Source: JAJDAN01 sp046583095
GTDB lineage: Bacteria; Myxococcota_A; UBA9160; UBA4427
Direction: 5' to 3'
Assembly: GCA_046583095.1 (NCBI GenBank)
Contig: JAYGDB010000008.1
Coordinates: 1 to 64,000 of the forward strand
DNA: 64,000 bases
Positions 19,474 through 28,506 of this stretch are shown in pieces. Both the position numbers and the translations under genes were made by a program. The notes beneath the pieces were generated by a model. The model was not told the DNA's origin. It was given only the letters and a program-made list of their open reading frames with translations, and ran no database searches. How positions within the stretch are numbered: the first letter of the stretch is position 1; each line of letters begins with the position of its first letter.

Positions 19474-20478
19474 TTACCAGCCTCGGAGATCCACAGGCCA
19501 GGTGTCCACCGTGGTCTCGCCGGAAACCAGTTGGATCTGCTCGTGATAGGCAATCGTCGGGTCCACGTGGGCGGGAATGAGTCGCAGTTTGTCGCCCACC
19601 TTCACGGGCGCGTCTTCAGCCGGCGCGAACGTGATGTGCTCGTCGGAGCAGAACCACAGTTTCCCGTCCGGCAGGCCCGGGTTGCCGTGATCCATCCCGA
19701 GAGACTTGAGGCCGCCGTCTGCGACCGCGAAGTTGTCGGCCACCGAGATCACGCTGCACCAGAGAAACAGCGCCTGGCGCAGCGGGAAGCCGAGCTTCCC
19801 GTAGGCGGTGTCCATCAGCGCGTAGGAGCCCGCCTGGATTTCGGTCGCCCAGCGATTGCAATCGTAGGTGCCGGTTCCGCCTGCCGAGATGACATCGCCG
19901 CCCACCTGCTCGTGGGCACGCAGCAGCCGCTGCATGCTCTCCGCGCAGCCCGCCTCGCGTTCCTCCCGGTCCTCGTTGCCGACGACGTGACCCTCGTATC
20001 CCATCACGCCGCGCACGGAGACACCCTCGCGGCGCGCCAGATCGGCCAGGGCGCCGGCATCCTCGACGCGACAGCCGCAGCGCGGCAACCCGACGTTGAC
20101 GTCGATCAGCACCTCCCCGATCCCCGCCCGGGCAGCTGCCCGGATCGTCGGCTCGGAGTCGACCGCCACGGTCACCCGGGCGTCGAGGGCCGCGAGTTGG
20201 CCCAGACGCTCCAGATCGACCACCTCGTTGGCGAGCAGCAAGTCGTCACCGAGCCCGGCCTTCGCGAGGCCCACCATCTCTCGCACGGTCGCGCACGTGA
20301 AGCCCCGGTGGCCCAACTGGGCCTGGCGCCGGGCCAGGGCAGTGCACTTGTGCGCCTTGACGTGGGGGCGCAGCCGCGGGCCGGGTAGCGCCTTCGAGAA
20401 GACGTCCAGGTTGTGCTCGAGGGCCTCGACGTCCAGCAACAGCGCCGGCGTCCCCAGGTCGTGGATCGAACCCGCCAA
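19474..20478 (-). CDS. PLP-dependent D-threonine aldolase / D-serine dehydratase-like enzyme
   Basis: A 334-residue fold-type III (alanine-racemase-like) PLP enzyme. The Schiff-base lysine lies in RPHVKAHK near 41. A GGTGTY phosphate-binding loop lies in the second half. The C-terminal metal site reads IPAHVDPTIAYH, an HxD pair as in D-threonine aldolases rather than the HxC of eukaryotic D-serine dehydratases. Expected reaction: cleavage or dehydration of a D-beta-hydroxy amino acid in the cytoplasm. The exact substrate is not certain. It is followed closely by the sulfatase-fold gene at 19463, perhaps by chance arrangement. Confidence 0.82.
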   Translation of the reverse strand: MAGSIHDLGTPALLLDVEALEHNLDVFSKALPGPRLRPHVKAHKCTALARRQAQLGHRGFTCATVREMVGLAKAGLGDDLLLANEVVDLERLGQLAALDARVTVAVDSEPTIRAAARAGIGEVLIDVNVGLPRCGCRVEDAGALADLARREGVSVRGVMGYEGHVVGNEDREEREAGCAESMQRLLRAHEQVGGDVISAGGTGTYDCNRWATEIQAGSYALMDTAYGKLGFPLRQALFLWCSVISVADNFAVADGGLKSLGMDHGNPGLPDGKLWFCSDEHITFAPAEDAPVKVGDKLRLIPAHVDPTIAYHEQIQLVSGETTVDTWPVDLRGW

Positions 20479-20571
20479 TCGCGGTCCTCCCGTCTACCGG
20501 GAGTCTATCGTCGCCACAACCCGATGGGCTGCAAATCGCCCGGCGAGAGCGCTTGTCCCCAGGAGGCGCCG

Positions 20572-21213
20572 CTAGCGGTTCTCGAGGCAGTCGCGACACA
20601 GGGTGTTGCGCGAGAGCCCTTTCTCGGTGACGCCCACGAACGCCCGGCTGCCCCGTCGCAGGCTGCGCGCGCAATCCGCGCAGTCACCGGTCTGGTTGAG
20701 GACGAGCGGCTGCCATCCGATCACATCCGGAAATTCGGGCGGCTCCGGACGCCGTTTGGACGCAGACTCCTGCTGCTCGCTCTTCTCGTCCTCGCGAATC
20801 TCCGTCTCGGCGGCGTCCGCCCAGTTCGTGCGGCCGGCGCGATGGCGCCGGCGGGTCGAGCCTCGATGTCGCCGGCGAATGCGATCTCGCGCTGCCTGGG
20901 CTTCTTCGAGCACATCATCAAAGATGCCGCCTACGTCGTCGCTCACGCTCTCGACGACCGTGAAGACCTCCTCGAGTACGTTCCGAACCAGGTTCGAGGT
21001 GGGGACGCGAAGATCTTCGGCAAGTCGGCGGATGTCGTCCGAGAGCTGCTCGGAGATCCGGGTGTGGAGTACGCGCTCCTTGCGAGCGCGGCGGCGCTGG
21101 TGCTCGTCCATGCGTTGGGCCCTTCTGTGTGCTCGCGCCTGCGCGCGGCCCTGGTGACGGGCCTCCCAGTCGGTCTCGTCGATGGGGGGCCGGTCGTCGG
21201 CGTGGTGTGACAT
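20572..21213 (-). CDS. Ribbon-helix-helix-like protein with C-terminal CxxC pairs
   Basis: A 213-residue protein. After a basic, arginine-rich N-terminus, residues about 45-85 read as a ribbon-helix-helix domain (RISEQLSDDIRRLAEDL, then VPTSNLVRNVLEEV). The middle is charged and low-complexity. The C-terminus has CADC and CRDC about 25 residues apart, a probable zinc knuckle. It may be a DNA-binding regulator; I do not recognise the exact family. The frame extends to 21522, but the ATG at 21213 fits the protein start and lies just downstream of palindromic sites that suggest autoregulation. Confidence 0.65.
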   Translation of the reverse strand: MSHHADDRPPIDETDWEARHQGRAQARAHRRAQRMDEHQRRRARKERVLHTRISEQLSDDIRRLAEDLRVPTSNLVRNVLEEVFTVVESVSDDVGGIFDDVLEEAQAARDRIRRRHRGSTRRRHRAGRTNWADAAETEIREDEKSEQQESASKRRPEPPEFPDVIGWQPLVLNQTGDCADCARSLRRGSRAFVGVTEKGLSRNTLCRDCLENR

Positions 21214-21219
21214 CACGCT

Positions 21220-21248
21220 GAATGTGACACGATGTATCACAACGTCAA
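21220..21248 (-). promoter_or_regulatory. Candidate promoter overlapping the operator
   Basis: On the minus strand TTGACG (21248-21243) and ACATTC (21225-21220) are 17 bases apart, just upstream of the ATG at 21213. The -35 is good and the -10 weak. The palindrome at 21223-21241 fills the spacer. Confidence 0.4.
21223..21241. promoter_or_regulatory. Palindromic operator candidate for the ribbon-helix-helix gene
   Basis: TGTGACAC and GTATCACA flank a three-base centre, with 7 of 8 positions complementary. A second shorter inverted repeat, GTGACATCAC at 21207-21216, covers the start codon with the same GTGA/TCAC half-site. Two similar sites over promoter and start are typical of autorepression. 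Confidence 0.5.
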
Positions 21249-21314
21249 CGCATGGATCACACTGCAGTGCCGCCTGCGATCCCACAGGCAGGGAACAAAA
21301 CCGAATAGAATTAG

Positions 21315-21632
21315 CTAGTTGAGAGGTTGCGAGCGGGAATAGCGGCCTTCTTCGAAGGCGTCGAAGAAGGTTGCGAGCAGCGGATGCCGAACGACCTCGG
21401 GGCTCTCTTCGAGGGCCAGGTTGCGCTCGGCCACGTAGGTGGTGTGATCCGCTTCGTGCACCAGCACGTGATACCAGGGGCGGTCGCGCGGCGGACGAGA
21501 CCGAGCCACCTCGTGATACCACTCCTCGCTGCCCTGGTAGCTGGCGTCTACGTCGACGATCACCCCGCGGTACTCGAACCGCAGATGGCCGACGACCTGG
21601 CCGATCCCGAACTTCGCCTCGCGATCAGTCAT
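21315..21632 (-). CDS. hspQ: HspQ / YccV-like hemimethylated-DNA-binding domain protein
   Basis: A 105-residue protein with the compact HspQ/YccV fold. Visible signatures are KFGIGQVVGHLRFEYRGVIVDVD at the start (begins FGIGQVV), DRPWYHVLVHEADHTTYVAE in the middle and NLALEESPEVVRHP near the end. In E. coli HspQ is a heat-shock protein and specificity enhancer for Lon protease; the older name reflects binding to hemimethylated DNA. The ATG at 21632 is chosen over an open frame to 21770 because family homology starts there. It follows ilvE by 37 bases. Confidence 0.88.
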   Translation of the reverse strand: MTDREAKFGIGQVVGHLRFEYRGVIVDVDASYQGSEEWYHEVARSRPPRDRPWYHVLVHEADHTTYVAERNLALEESPEVVRHPLLATFFDAFEEGRYSRSQPLN

Positions 21633-21669
21633 CCCGCCCCCGCTGCCTCTCTCGACGATGTCGCTCGCT

Positions 21670-22593
21670 CTAGAGATAAGACAACCAGCCGTCGTACTTG
21701 CTGTCACGACCCGAAACCACGTCGAAGAACGCGGCCTGCAGCGCCGCGGTGATCGGCCCGCGAGTCCCACTGCCGATGCGACGGCGATCGACCTCGCGAA
21801 TCGGCGTCACCTCTGCGGCGGTGCCGGTCAGGAAGAGCTCGTCGGCAATGTAGAGTTCGTCCCGGCTCAGGGGCACCTCGATGACCTCGATTCCCTTGTC
21901 TCGGGCGATCTGGATCACACAGCTGCGGGTGATGCCATCCAGGACGGTCGGCAGCGGCGGCGTATACACCCGCGCGTCGCGTACGAGGAAGATGTTCTCA
22001 CCCGTCGCCTCGGAGACCAGTCCCTGGGTGTCGAGCATGATCGCCTCGTCGTAGCCGTCGAGCAGAGCCTCTCGCTTGGCGAGGATGGAGTTCACGTAGT
22101 CGCCGCAGGTCTTGCCCTTGGTCATCTGCGTGTTCACGTGGTGACGCGCGAAGGTCGAGACCTTCGCGCGAATTCCGTTCTCGACTCCCTCGTCGCCGAG
22201 GTACCGCCCCCAGGACCAGGCCATCACCGCGACTCGAATCGGGTTGTCGGCCGGGTTCAGCCCCATCGCACCCTCCCCGATGAAGACGAGCGGGCGGACG
22301 TAGCCCTCCTCCAGCCCATTCGCGGGCAGAATCGCGGTGATCGCGTTGCGTACCTCGTCCTGGCTGAACGGGATCTCGAGCATGTTGATGTGTGCCGACG
22401 CGAAGAGACGGCGCACATGGGCATTCAGCTGGAAGATCGATGAGCGACCGTCATCGGTCTTGTAGCAGCGAAGGCCCTCGAAGACGCCGAGGCCATAGTG
22501 AAGGGTGTGAGTCAGGAGGTGGACGTTGCCGTCCGCCCAGTCGATCAACTCACCATCGAGCCAGATCTTCTCTCCGGTCACACCTTCGGACAC
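21670..22593 (-). CDS. ilvE: Branched-chain amino acid aminotransferase
   Basis: A fold-type IV PLP enzyme that transaminates leucine, isoleucine and valine with 2-oxoglutarate in the cytoplasm. The 307-residue length matches E. coli IlvE. The PLP lysine is in NSILAKREA (about Lys163), preceded by KGKTCGDY. The substrate loop LHYGLGVFEGLRCY lies near 31-45 and ATGENIFLV and GTAAEVTPI near the C-terminal third. The start is taken at GTG 22593; GTG 22581 is also possible. It follows mtnA after 118 bases. Confidence 0.95.
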   Translation of the reverse strand: MSEGVTGEKIWLDGELIDWADGNVHLLTHTLHYGLGVFEGLRCYKTDDGRSSIFQLNAHVRRLFASAHINMLEIPFSQDEVRNAITAILPANGLEEGYVRPLVFIGEGAMGLNPADNPIRVAVMAWSWGRYLGDEGVENGIRAKVSTFARHHVNTQMTKGKTCGDYVNSILAKREALLDGYDEAIMLDTQGLVSEATGENIFLVRDARVYTPPLPTVLDGITRSCVIQIARDKGIEVIEVPLSRDELYIADELFLTGTAAEVTPIREVDRRRIGSGTRGPITAALQAAFFDVVSGRDSKYDGWLSYL

Positions 22594-22711
22594 ATCGCGC
22601 TCCCACGGCCTCGCAGAGGCATTCGAGCAAGAGATAGAACTTCTCCGGATCACGCGCCATGTCGCCGACTCGTCGTCGCGCAGCTACAGCCGGGACGGGC
22701 CCTGCACTCGC

Positions 22712-23767
22712 TCAGCTGCCGAGCGCAGCGAGGCTCTCGGCGTAGGGGGAGCGGGCGATCCCTCGCTCGGTGACGATCGCAGTGACCAGGCGCGCTGGCG
22801 TGACGTCGAAGGCGGGGTGTCGGGCACTGGCGCCTTCCGGCGCCAAGCGGGTCCCGGCCCAGCGGAGCACTTCGTCGGGACTCCGCTCCTCGATGGGAAT
22901 CGCATCTCCGTCCGGGGTCGCGAGGTCGAGGGTCGAGAGCGGAGCCGCGACGTAGAACGGGATGCCGTGCTCCCGGGCGAGCACGGCGAGCGGATAGGTC
23001 CCGACCTTGTTCGCAACGTCTCCGTTGGCCGCGATTCGATCCGCACCGACCAGGACGATGTCCACCTCCCCCTGCTGCATCAGGTGCCCCGCCATCCCGT
23101 CGGTAATGACGGTCACTGGAATTCCGTCCCGCATCAACTCCCACGCCGTGAGCCGGGCGCCCTGCAGGAAGGGGCGAGTCTCACCGGCCAGCACGCGCAC
23201 CTTGCGGCCTTTGGCAACGACCGAGCGGACGATGCCGAGGGCGGTGCCATGACCCGCGGTGGCGAGCGCGCCGGCATTGCAGTGGGTGAGCACCCGGGCT
23301 CCCCCCGGCACCTCGGGAACCAGGTCGGCCCCGGCCGCGCTCAGGGCCTGGTTCGCGGCGACGTCTTCGACGAGGATCCGGTCCGCCTCGAGCACCAATG
23401 CGCCGCGCACGGCCTCCACGTCGCCATCCGCGGCCGCGTCGTTCAGCCGGCCCCGCATGCGATCGAGCGCCCAGAAGAGGTTGACGGCGGTTGGGCGGGT
23501 GAGAGCAAGCCGCTCCACGGCTGCCTCGACCTCCGCCACCAGGCCGTCCACGCTGGCGGCCTCGCTCGATCGCGCAGCCAATGCCACCGCGAGGGCCGCC
23601 GCACACGCGATGGCCGGAGCCCCGCGAACCACCAGGTCCTCGATCGCGACCGCCACTTCCTCCACCGTCGTGCAGGTCCGGTAGATCTCCTCATTTGGGA
23701 GTCGACTCTGATCGAGCAGGACCACTCCCTCGGCGCTCGCGCGCAGCGTGTACCACTCAGCGGGCAT
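22712..23767 (-). CDS. mtnA: S-methyl-5-thioribose-1-phosphate isomerase
   Basis: Methionine-salvage enzyme that converts methylthioribose-1-phosphate to methylthioribulose-1-phosphate in the cytoplasm. The 351-residue protein has the family landmarks: RGAPAIACAAA near 48-58, THCNAG with catalytic Cys163, GETRPFLQGARLTAWEL near 195-211, and GADRIAANGDVANKVGT with catalytic Asp242. No other methionine-salvage gene lies nearby. It starts 13 bases after the gatB stop and is probably the distal gene of the gatCAB transcript. Confidence 0.96.
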   Translation of the reverse strand: MPAEWYTLRASAEGVVLLDQSRLPNEEIYRTCTTVEEVAVAIEDLVVRGAPAIACAAALAVALAARSSEAASVDGLVAEVEAAVERLALTRPTAVNLFWALDRMRGRLNDAAADGDVEAVRGALVLEADRILVEDVAANQALSAAGADLVPEVPGGARVLTHCNAGALATAGHGTALGIVRSVVAKGRKVRVLAGETRPFLQGARLTAWELMRDGIPVTVITDGMAGHLMQQGEVDIVLVGADRIAANGDVANKVGTYPLAVLAREHGIPFYVAAPLSTLDLATPDGDAIPIEERSPDEVLRWAGTRLAPEGASARHPAFDVTPARLVTAIVTERGIARSPYAESLAALGS

Positions 23768-23780
23768 CGCCTTCCTCGGC

Positions 23781-25232
23781 CTAGGAGAGCTTCTGGAACA
23801 GAAGCTCTCGCACCTGTCCGGGGTTCGCCTTGCCCTTCGTCTTCTGCATGACCTGGCCCATCAAGAAATTTATGGCTTTCTGGTCACCCTGCCGGAAGCT
23901 CGATACCACCGCCGGGTTGGCGTCGATCGCCTCGTCGATCGCGCTCTCGATGAGCCCCGTGTCCGAGACCGCTTCGAGGCCGCGCTCGGCCATCAGCGCG
24001 ACCGGATCGGCTCCTTCCGCGACCAGGTCCGGCACGAGCTCCTGGGCACTCTTCACCGTCAAGCGTCCAGCCGCAACGAGATCGATCAACGCCGCCAGCG
24101 AACCCGGGGTCACCTTCGCAGCCTCGATCTCGAGGTCACAACTCTTCAGGGCCCGGAGCAAATCCCGGAGCACCCAGTTCGCAACCGTCTTCGCCGTCTG
24201 CGATGTGGCGGCGACTGTCTCTTCGTAGAAGTCCGCGAGCGCGCGACTCGCTGTGAGGATCGCCGCATCGCCGTCGGCGAGGCCGTGATCCTGCTGGAAG
24301 CGAGCGCGCTTCTCGGCCGGCAGCTCCGGCAGTGACGCCCGCACCTGCTCGATCTGCTCTTCGGAGATGACGAGCGGGACCAGATCGGGATCCGGGAAGT
24401 AGCGGTAGTCGTCGGAGTTCTCCTTGAGACGCAGCACCCGGGTCCGCTGCGTCACGGGGTCGAAGGCCATGGTGGCCTGAATAACATCGCCGCCCGCGTC
24501 CAGGATCTCGGCCTGACGCTCGACTTCCGCATCGATTGCGGCCTCGACGTTCGAGAACGAGTTGATGTTCTTGAGCTCCGTGCGGATTCCGAGCTCCTCC
24601 CGGCCGACGGGGCGCAGGGACACGTTGGCGTCGCAGCGAAACTGCCCCTTCTCCATGTCGCCATGCGACACACCGATGTACCGGAGGATCGAGCGCAGCG
24701 CGCGCAGGTAAGCGCCGGCCTCCTCGGACGAGCGGAGATCGGGCTCCGAGACGATCTCGAGCAGCGGCACTCCGGCTCGGTTCAGATCGATCAACGAGTC
24801 GTCCGGGCCGGCGACCGCCGAGTCGTGGATCGACTTGCCGGCGTCCTCCTCGAGATGCGCACGGGTGAGACGGATGCGCCGCAAGTCGCCGTCGCCCAGG
24901 TCGAACTCGACGTAGCCGCCGCTGATCACCGGCTCCTCGAACTGGGAGATCTGGTAGCCCTTCGGCAAGTCGGGGTAGAAGTAGTTCTTGCGCGCGAAGA
25001 TCGATCGGCGGTTCACCTCACCGTGGGTTGCGAGGCCGAAACGAATCGCGAGATCGATCACTCGCTCGTTCAGGACGGGCAGGACGCCCGGGAGCGCCAG
25101 GTCGACGGGGCTCACGTCGTGGTTCGGGGCGTCCCCGTAGCGAACGGGCGCCGGACTGAAGAGCTTCGACTCGGTCGCGAGATGGGTGTGAACCTCGAGA
25201 CCGATAACGACCTCGTATCCGTTTCGGCTCAC
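23781..25232 (-). CDS. gatB: Asp/Glu-tRNA amidotransferase subunit B
   Basis: Kinase and tRNA-binding subunit of the GatCAB complex, which converts misacylated Glu-tRNA(Gln) or Asp-tRNA(Asn) to the amide form. The 483-residue length is standard. Visible features are the GLEVHTHLATESKLF start, the YFYPDLPKGYQISQFE block near 90-105, RCDANVSLRP near 205-215, and the C-terminal YqeY-like tail domain ending in FLMGQVMQKTKGKANP. Its ATG overlaps the gatA stop by four bases. The order gatC-gatA-gatB is canonical. Confidence 0.98.
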   Translation of the reverse strand: MSRNGYEVVIGLEVHTHLATESKLFSPAPVRYGDAPNHDVSPVDLALPGVLPVLNERVIDLAIRFGLATHGEVNRRSIFARKNYFYPDLPKGYQISQFEEPVISGGYVEFDLGDGDLRRIRLTRAHLEEDAGKSIHDSAVAGPDDSLIDLNRAGVPLLEIVSEPDLRSSEEAGAYLRALRSILRYIGVSHGDMEKGQFRCDANVSLRPVGREELGIRTELKNINSFSNVEAAIDAEVERQAEILDAGGDVIQATMAFDPVTQRTRVLRLKENSDDYRYFPDPDLVPLVISEEQIEQVRASLPELPAEKRARFQQDHGLADGDAAILTASRALADFYEETVAATSQTAKTVANWVLRDLLRALKSCDLEIEAAKVTPGSLAALIDLVAAGRLTVKSAQELVPDLVAEGADPVALMAERGLEAVSDTGLIESAIDEAIDANPAVVSSFRQGDQKAINFLMGQVMQKTKGKANPGQVRELLFQKLS

Positions 25233-26686
25233 TGGGGCTCCGGGGACGGCTGCAGGTGATGATCGGTGCGCCGCTGGAAGGCGTCGGCGACCCGCAGGAG
25301 CGTCTCTTCGTCAAGGCTGCGCCCGAGCAACTGTAGCCCGACGGGCATTCCGGAGACCCGTCCGCACGGGACCGAAATCCCGGGGACGCCCACGAGGTTT
25401 GCCGTCACCGTATAGACGTCGCTGAGATACATCCGAATCGGGTCGTCGCTCCGTTCGCCGAGTCGGAAGGCGATCTCGGGACTCGTCGGTGTGGCGAGAA
25501 CATCGCAGTGGGCGAATGCCTGCTCGAAGTCGCCGCGCAACAGGGTCCGTACCTGCTGGGCCTTGCGGTAATAGGCATCGTAGTAGCCTGCCGAGAGTAC
25601 GAAGGTCCCGAGCAGGATCCGGCGCTTCACCTCGACACCAAAGCCCTCGGAACGCGACCGCCGGTAGAGATCGTCCACGTCCCGGGCGTTCTCGGCGCGC
25701 CTGCCGTAGCGGACGCCGTCGAAGCGAGCGAGGTTGCTCGAGGCCTCCGCAGTGGCAATCAGGTAATAGGTGGCAATCGCGTAACGGCTGTGGGGAAGCG
25801 AGACCTCCACGACCTTCGCGCCCGCGGACTCGAGCTCCGCGACGCCGGCGTGGACCGCCGCCAGGACGTCTCCGTCGACACCCTCCTCGACGAAGCACTC
25901 CCGCGGCAGGCCGATCGTCAGACCCGCAACGTCGCCGGTGAGTGCCGCGGCGAAGTCCGGCACCGACTCGGGCAGGGAGGTCGAGTCCCGGGGATCGTGG
26001 CCCGAGATCGCGGACAACAGCCACGCGCAATCCTCGGCCGTAGACGCCAGAGGGCCGATCTGGTCGAGACTCGACGCGAATGCGACGAGCCCCCAGCGAG
26101 ACACGCGGCCATAGCTGGGCTTGAGGCCCGTAACGCCGCACAGGCCCGCCGGTTGACGGATCGAGCCGCCGGTATCGCTTCCGAGCGCCGCGGGGACGAT
26201 GCCTGCAGCAACCGCCGCGGCTGAGCCACCCGACGATCCGCCACAGATCCGCGTCCGATCCCACGGATTTCGCGCAGGGCCATAGCAGGAGCTCTCGGTC
26301 GATGAGCCCATTGCGAACTCGTCCATGTTCGAGCGGCCGAGCACGATAGCGCCGGCCTCCTCGAGCTTCTCGACCACCGTCGCGTCATAGGGAGAGACGA
26401 AGCCCTCCAGAATCCGCGAGCCGCAGGTCGTCGGCTCGCCGCGCTTCACCATGTTGTCCTTGAGGACGAGCGGGACTCCGTCGAGCTTGGAACGCAGTCG
26501 TCCTTCGCCGCGGCGTGCGTCGGCGGCCTCTGCCTCCTTGCGTGCGGCTCCCGGACGGACGCCGACGACGGCGCAGAGATCGGCGCAATCCTGGGCACGC
26601 GCGAGGGCCGCATCCACGAGCTCGACAGAGGAGACCTCTCCCGAATCCAGGCGCGTGCGGGCCTCCGCGAGCGAGGGAGCCCTCAC
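25229..26686 (-). CDS. gatA: Asp/Glu-tRNA amidotransferase subunit A
   Basis: Amidase-signature glutaminase subunit of GatCAB; it releases ammonia from glutamine for the GatB site. The 485-residue protein shows the Ser-cis-Ser-Lys triad: Lys76 in VLKDN, Ser151 in CGGSSGGSAAA and Ser175 in DTGGSIRQPA. Four-base overlaps with gatC upstream and gatB downstream indicate translational coupling. Its presence suggests that this organism makes Gln-tRNA and/or Asn-tRNA by the indirect route. Confidence 0.98.
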   Translation of the reverse strand: MRAPSLAEARTRLDSGEVSSVELVDAALARAQDCADLCAVVGVRPGAARKEAEAADARRGEGRLRSKLDGVPLVLKDNMVKRGEPTTCGSRILEGFVSPYDATVVEKLEEAGAIVLGRSNMDEFAMGSSTESSCYGPARNPWDRTRICGGSSGGSAAAVAAGIVPAALGSDTGGSIRQPAGLCGVTGLKPSYGRVSRWGLVAFASSLDQIGPLASTAEDCAWLLSAISGHDPRDSTSLPESVPDFAAALTGDVAGLTIGLPRECFVEEGVDGDVLAAVHAGVAELESAGAKVVEVSLPHSRYAIATYYLIATAEASSNLARFDGVRYGRRAENARDVDDLYRRSRSEGFGVEVKRRILLGTFVLSAGYYDAYYRKAQQVRTLLRGDFEQAFAHCDVLATPTSPEIAFRLGERSDDPIRMYLSDVYTVTANLVGVPGISVPCGRVSGMPVGLQLLGRSLDEETLLRVADAFQRRTDHHLQPSPEPQ

Positions 26687-26985
26687 GAACCCTCCTCGTC
26701 GACGACCTTCGGGACCACGAATGCCGTGCCGGCGGATTCGGGTGCGTTCGCGACGGCGAGTTCCGGATCCAGCGGCGCCGCCGCTTCGTCAGGACGAACC
26801 GGGGTCGCGAGCGCAATCGCGTGGGCGGTAGGCGTCACACCCTCCGTATCGAGTTCCTGCAGGTCGGCCACGTAGTCGAGAATCCGCTCGAGGTCGCGCT
26901 CCATCGCCTCGGCTTCTTCCCCGTCGAGCGAGAGCCGCGCGAGCTCGGCGATTCGGTCGACCTGTTGCCGGCTGATACGCGCCAT
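26683..26985 (-). CDS. gatC: Asp/Glu-tRNA amidotransferase subunit C
   Basis: Small linker subunit that holds GatA and GatB together. The 100-residue protein begins with the conserved VDRIAELARLSLDGEEA helix, then LERILDYVADLQELDT and a PxRPDE-type segment (TPVRPDEAA). First gene of the gatCAB operon; the 81-base gap to the divergent helicase must hold its promoter, though no clear hexamers are visible. Confidence 0.96.
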   Translation of the reverse strand: MARISRQQVDRIAELARLSLDGEEAEAMERDLERILDYVADLQELDTEGVTPTAHAIALATPVRPDEAAAPLDPELAVANAPESAGTAFVVPKVVDEEGS

Positions 26986-27066
26986 CGGGCGCAGAGGCTA
27001 CTCCATCGGGATGAACCCGGAGCACGTTTGCGCGAACGCGTCTAGCCCCGTACCCTCGCGCGCCAA

Positions 27067-28491
27067 ATGACTGAAGTGACTGGAGTTTTTGCGCAGCTGC
27101 CCGAAGACATCCTCGCCTCGGTGAAGGAGCTCGGCTGGTCGGTGCCGATGCCCGTTCAAGCCAAGGCGATCCCGCTGATGCAGAAGGGTGGCGACCTCAT
27201 CATCCAGGCCCATACCGGCAGCGGCAAGACCGGCGCCTTCGGGATTCCCATCGTCGAGCGCGTCGACCTCGAAGACAACAGCATCCAGGCCCTCATCATG
27301 CTGCCGACCCGCGAACTGGCGAACCAGGTCGCGAAGGAGATCATCACCCTCGGCAAGCATCGGGGCGTGAGGGTGTTGCCGGTCTATGGCGGCGTCGGCT
27401 ACGGGCCCCAGCTCGAAGCCCTCGAGGCGGGGATTCACGTCGTGGTGGGCACGCCCGGCCGCATCCTCGACCACCTCGGGAACGGCCGGATGGATCTGAG
27501 CGGTGTTCGCGTCCTGGTGCTCGACGAGGCCGATGAGATGCTCTCGCTCGGGTTCTGGCCCGACATGCGCGAGATCGCGAGCTACCTGCCCAAGGAACGG
27601 GACTCCCATCTCTTCTCTGCAACGATCCCCGAGAAGGTCCGCTCCCTGGCGCGCTTCTTCCTGACCGACGAGACCTACGTCGCGCTGGACGCAGACCAGG
27701 TCTCCCCGCAGCAGATCGAACACTTCTACTACCTCTGCACCGCCGCCGAGAAGGAATCCCTGTTGGCACGGATCATCGAGTACGAAGATCCGGAGAGCGC
27801 CATCATCTTCTGCAATACGAAGGCGGACGTCCGCTTCGTAACCGCGTACCTCCAGAAGCGGGGCTTCGACGCAGACCAGATTTCCGGCGATCTCGCACAG
27901 GTCGCGCGCGAGAAGGCCATGGGGCGCATCAAGGAAGGCAAGCTCCGCTTCCTGGTGGCGACGGATGTGGCCGCCCGGGGCATCGACATCAGCGATCTCA
28001 CCCACGTCATCTCGTACTCGACGCCCGACTCGCCCGAGATCTACGTTCATCGCACCGGACGCACGGGGCGGGCCGGCAAGGCGGGCATCGCGATCTCCCT
28101 CGTCTCGGGCCTCGACATCGGCAATTTCCGTTACATGCAGACGATCAACAAGATCAAAGTGGCCGAGCGGAAGATCCCGAGCGAGAAGCAGATACTCTCG
28201 CGCACGCGCGAACGGCTTCAGGTGAAGGTGGAGCACGACGTGCGGCATATCCCCGAGTCCGAGCAGGCCTTCATCGTCGAACGCCTGGTCCCGGTCGTCG
28301 AGGAGATGGCGGACAGCATCGAGGGTCGAAGGGATCTCGCCGCCGTGTGCGCCGCCTATCTGAAGGACCACCGTCCCGAGACCACCGTCCACGAGGCCGA
28401 GGTCAATTCCCCGCCCCGGGAAGAGTCCCGACGTCCGCGACCGGGCGGCGACCGCAAGGGCCGGCGCCAGGGAAGTCGCCGGCGGCGGTAG
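27067..28491 (+). CDS. DEAD-box ATP-dependent RNA helicase
   Basis: A 474-residue RNA helicase, probably acting in ribosome assembly or RNA turnover. Motifs appear in order: Q-motif (GWSVPMPVQAKAIP), I (AHTGSGKT), Ia (PTRELANQ), Ib (TPGRILDHL), II (DEADEM), III (SAT), IV (AIIFCNT), V (ATDVAARGIDI) and VI (HRTGRTGRAGK). The C-terminus is a short basic tail ending RRQGSRRRR, often used for RNA binding. Subfamily (DeaD, RhlE and so on) is not decided. It is the first of a plus-strand run that continues into surface genes with a 15-base gap. Confidence 0.95.
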   Translation: MTEVTGVFAQLPEDILASVKELGWSVPMPVQAKAIPLMQKGGDLIIQAHTGSGKTGAFGIPIVERVDLEDNSIQALIMLPTRELANQVAKEIITLGKHRGVRVLPVYGGVGYGPQLEALEAGIHVVVGTPGRILDHLGNGRMDLSGVRVLVLDEADEMLSLGFWPDMREIASYLPKERDSHLFSATIPEKVRSLARFFLTDETYVALDADQVSPQQIEHFYYLCTAAEKESLLARIIEYEDPESAIIFCNTKADVRFVTAYLQKRGFDADQISGDLAQVAREKAMGRIKEGKLRFLVATDVAARGIDISDLTHVISYSTPDSPEIYVHRTGRTGRAGKAGIAISLVSGLDIGNFRYMQTINKIKVAERKIPSEKQILSRTRERLQVKVEHDVRHIPESEQAFIVERLVPVVEEMADSIEGRRDLAAVCAAYLKDHRPETTVHEAEVNSPPREESRRPRPGGDRKGRRQGSRRRR

Positions 28492-28506
28492 GCGGCAGGC
28501 CTCGAG

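Noticed and set aside
22550..22660. Minus-strand 36-residue ORF overlapping the ilvE start
   Set aside because: The beginning looks protein-like (MARDPEKFYLLLECLCEAV), but there is no ribosome site and most of it overlaps ilvE in another frame. A leader peptide is possible but unsupported.
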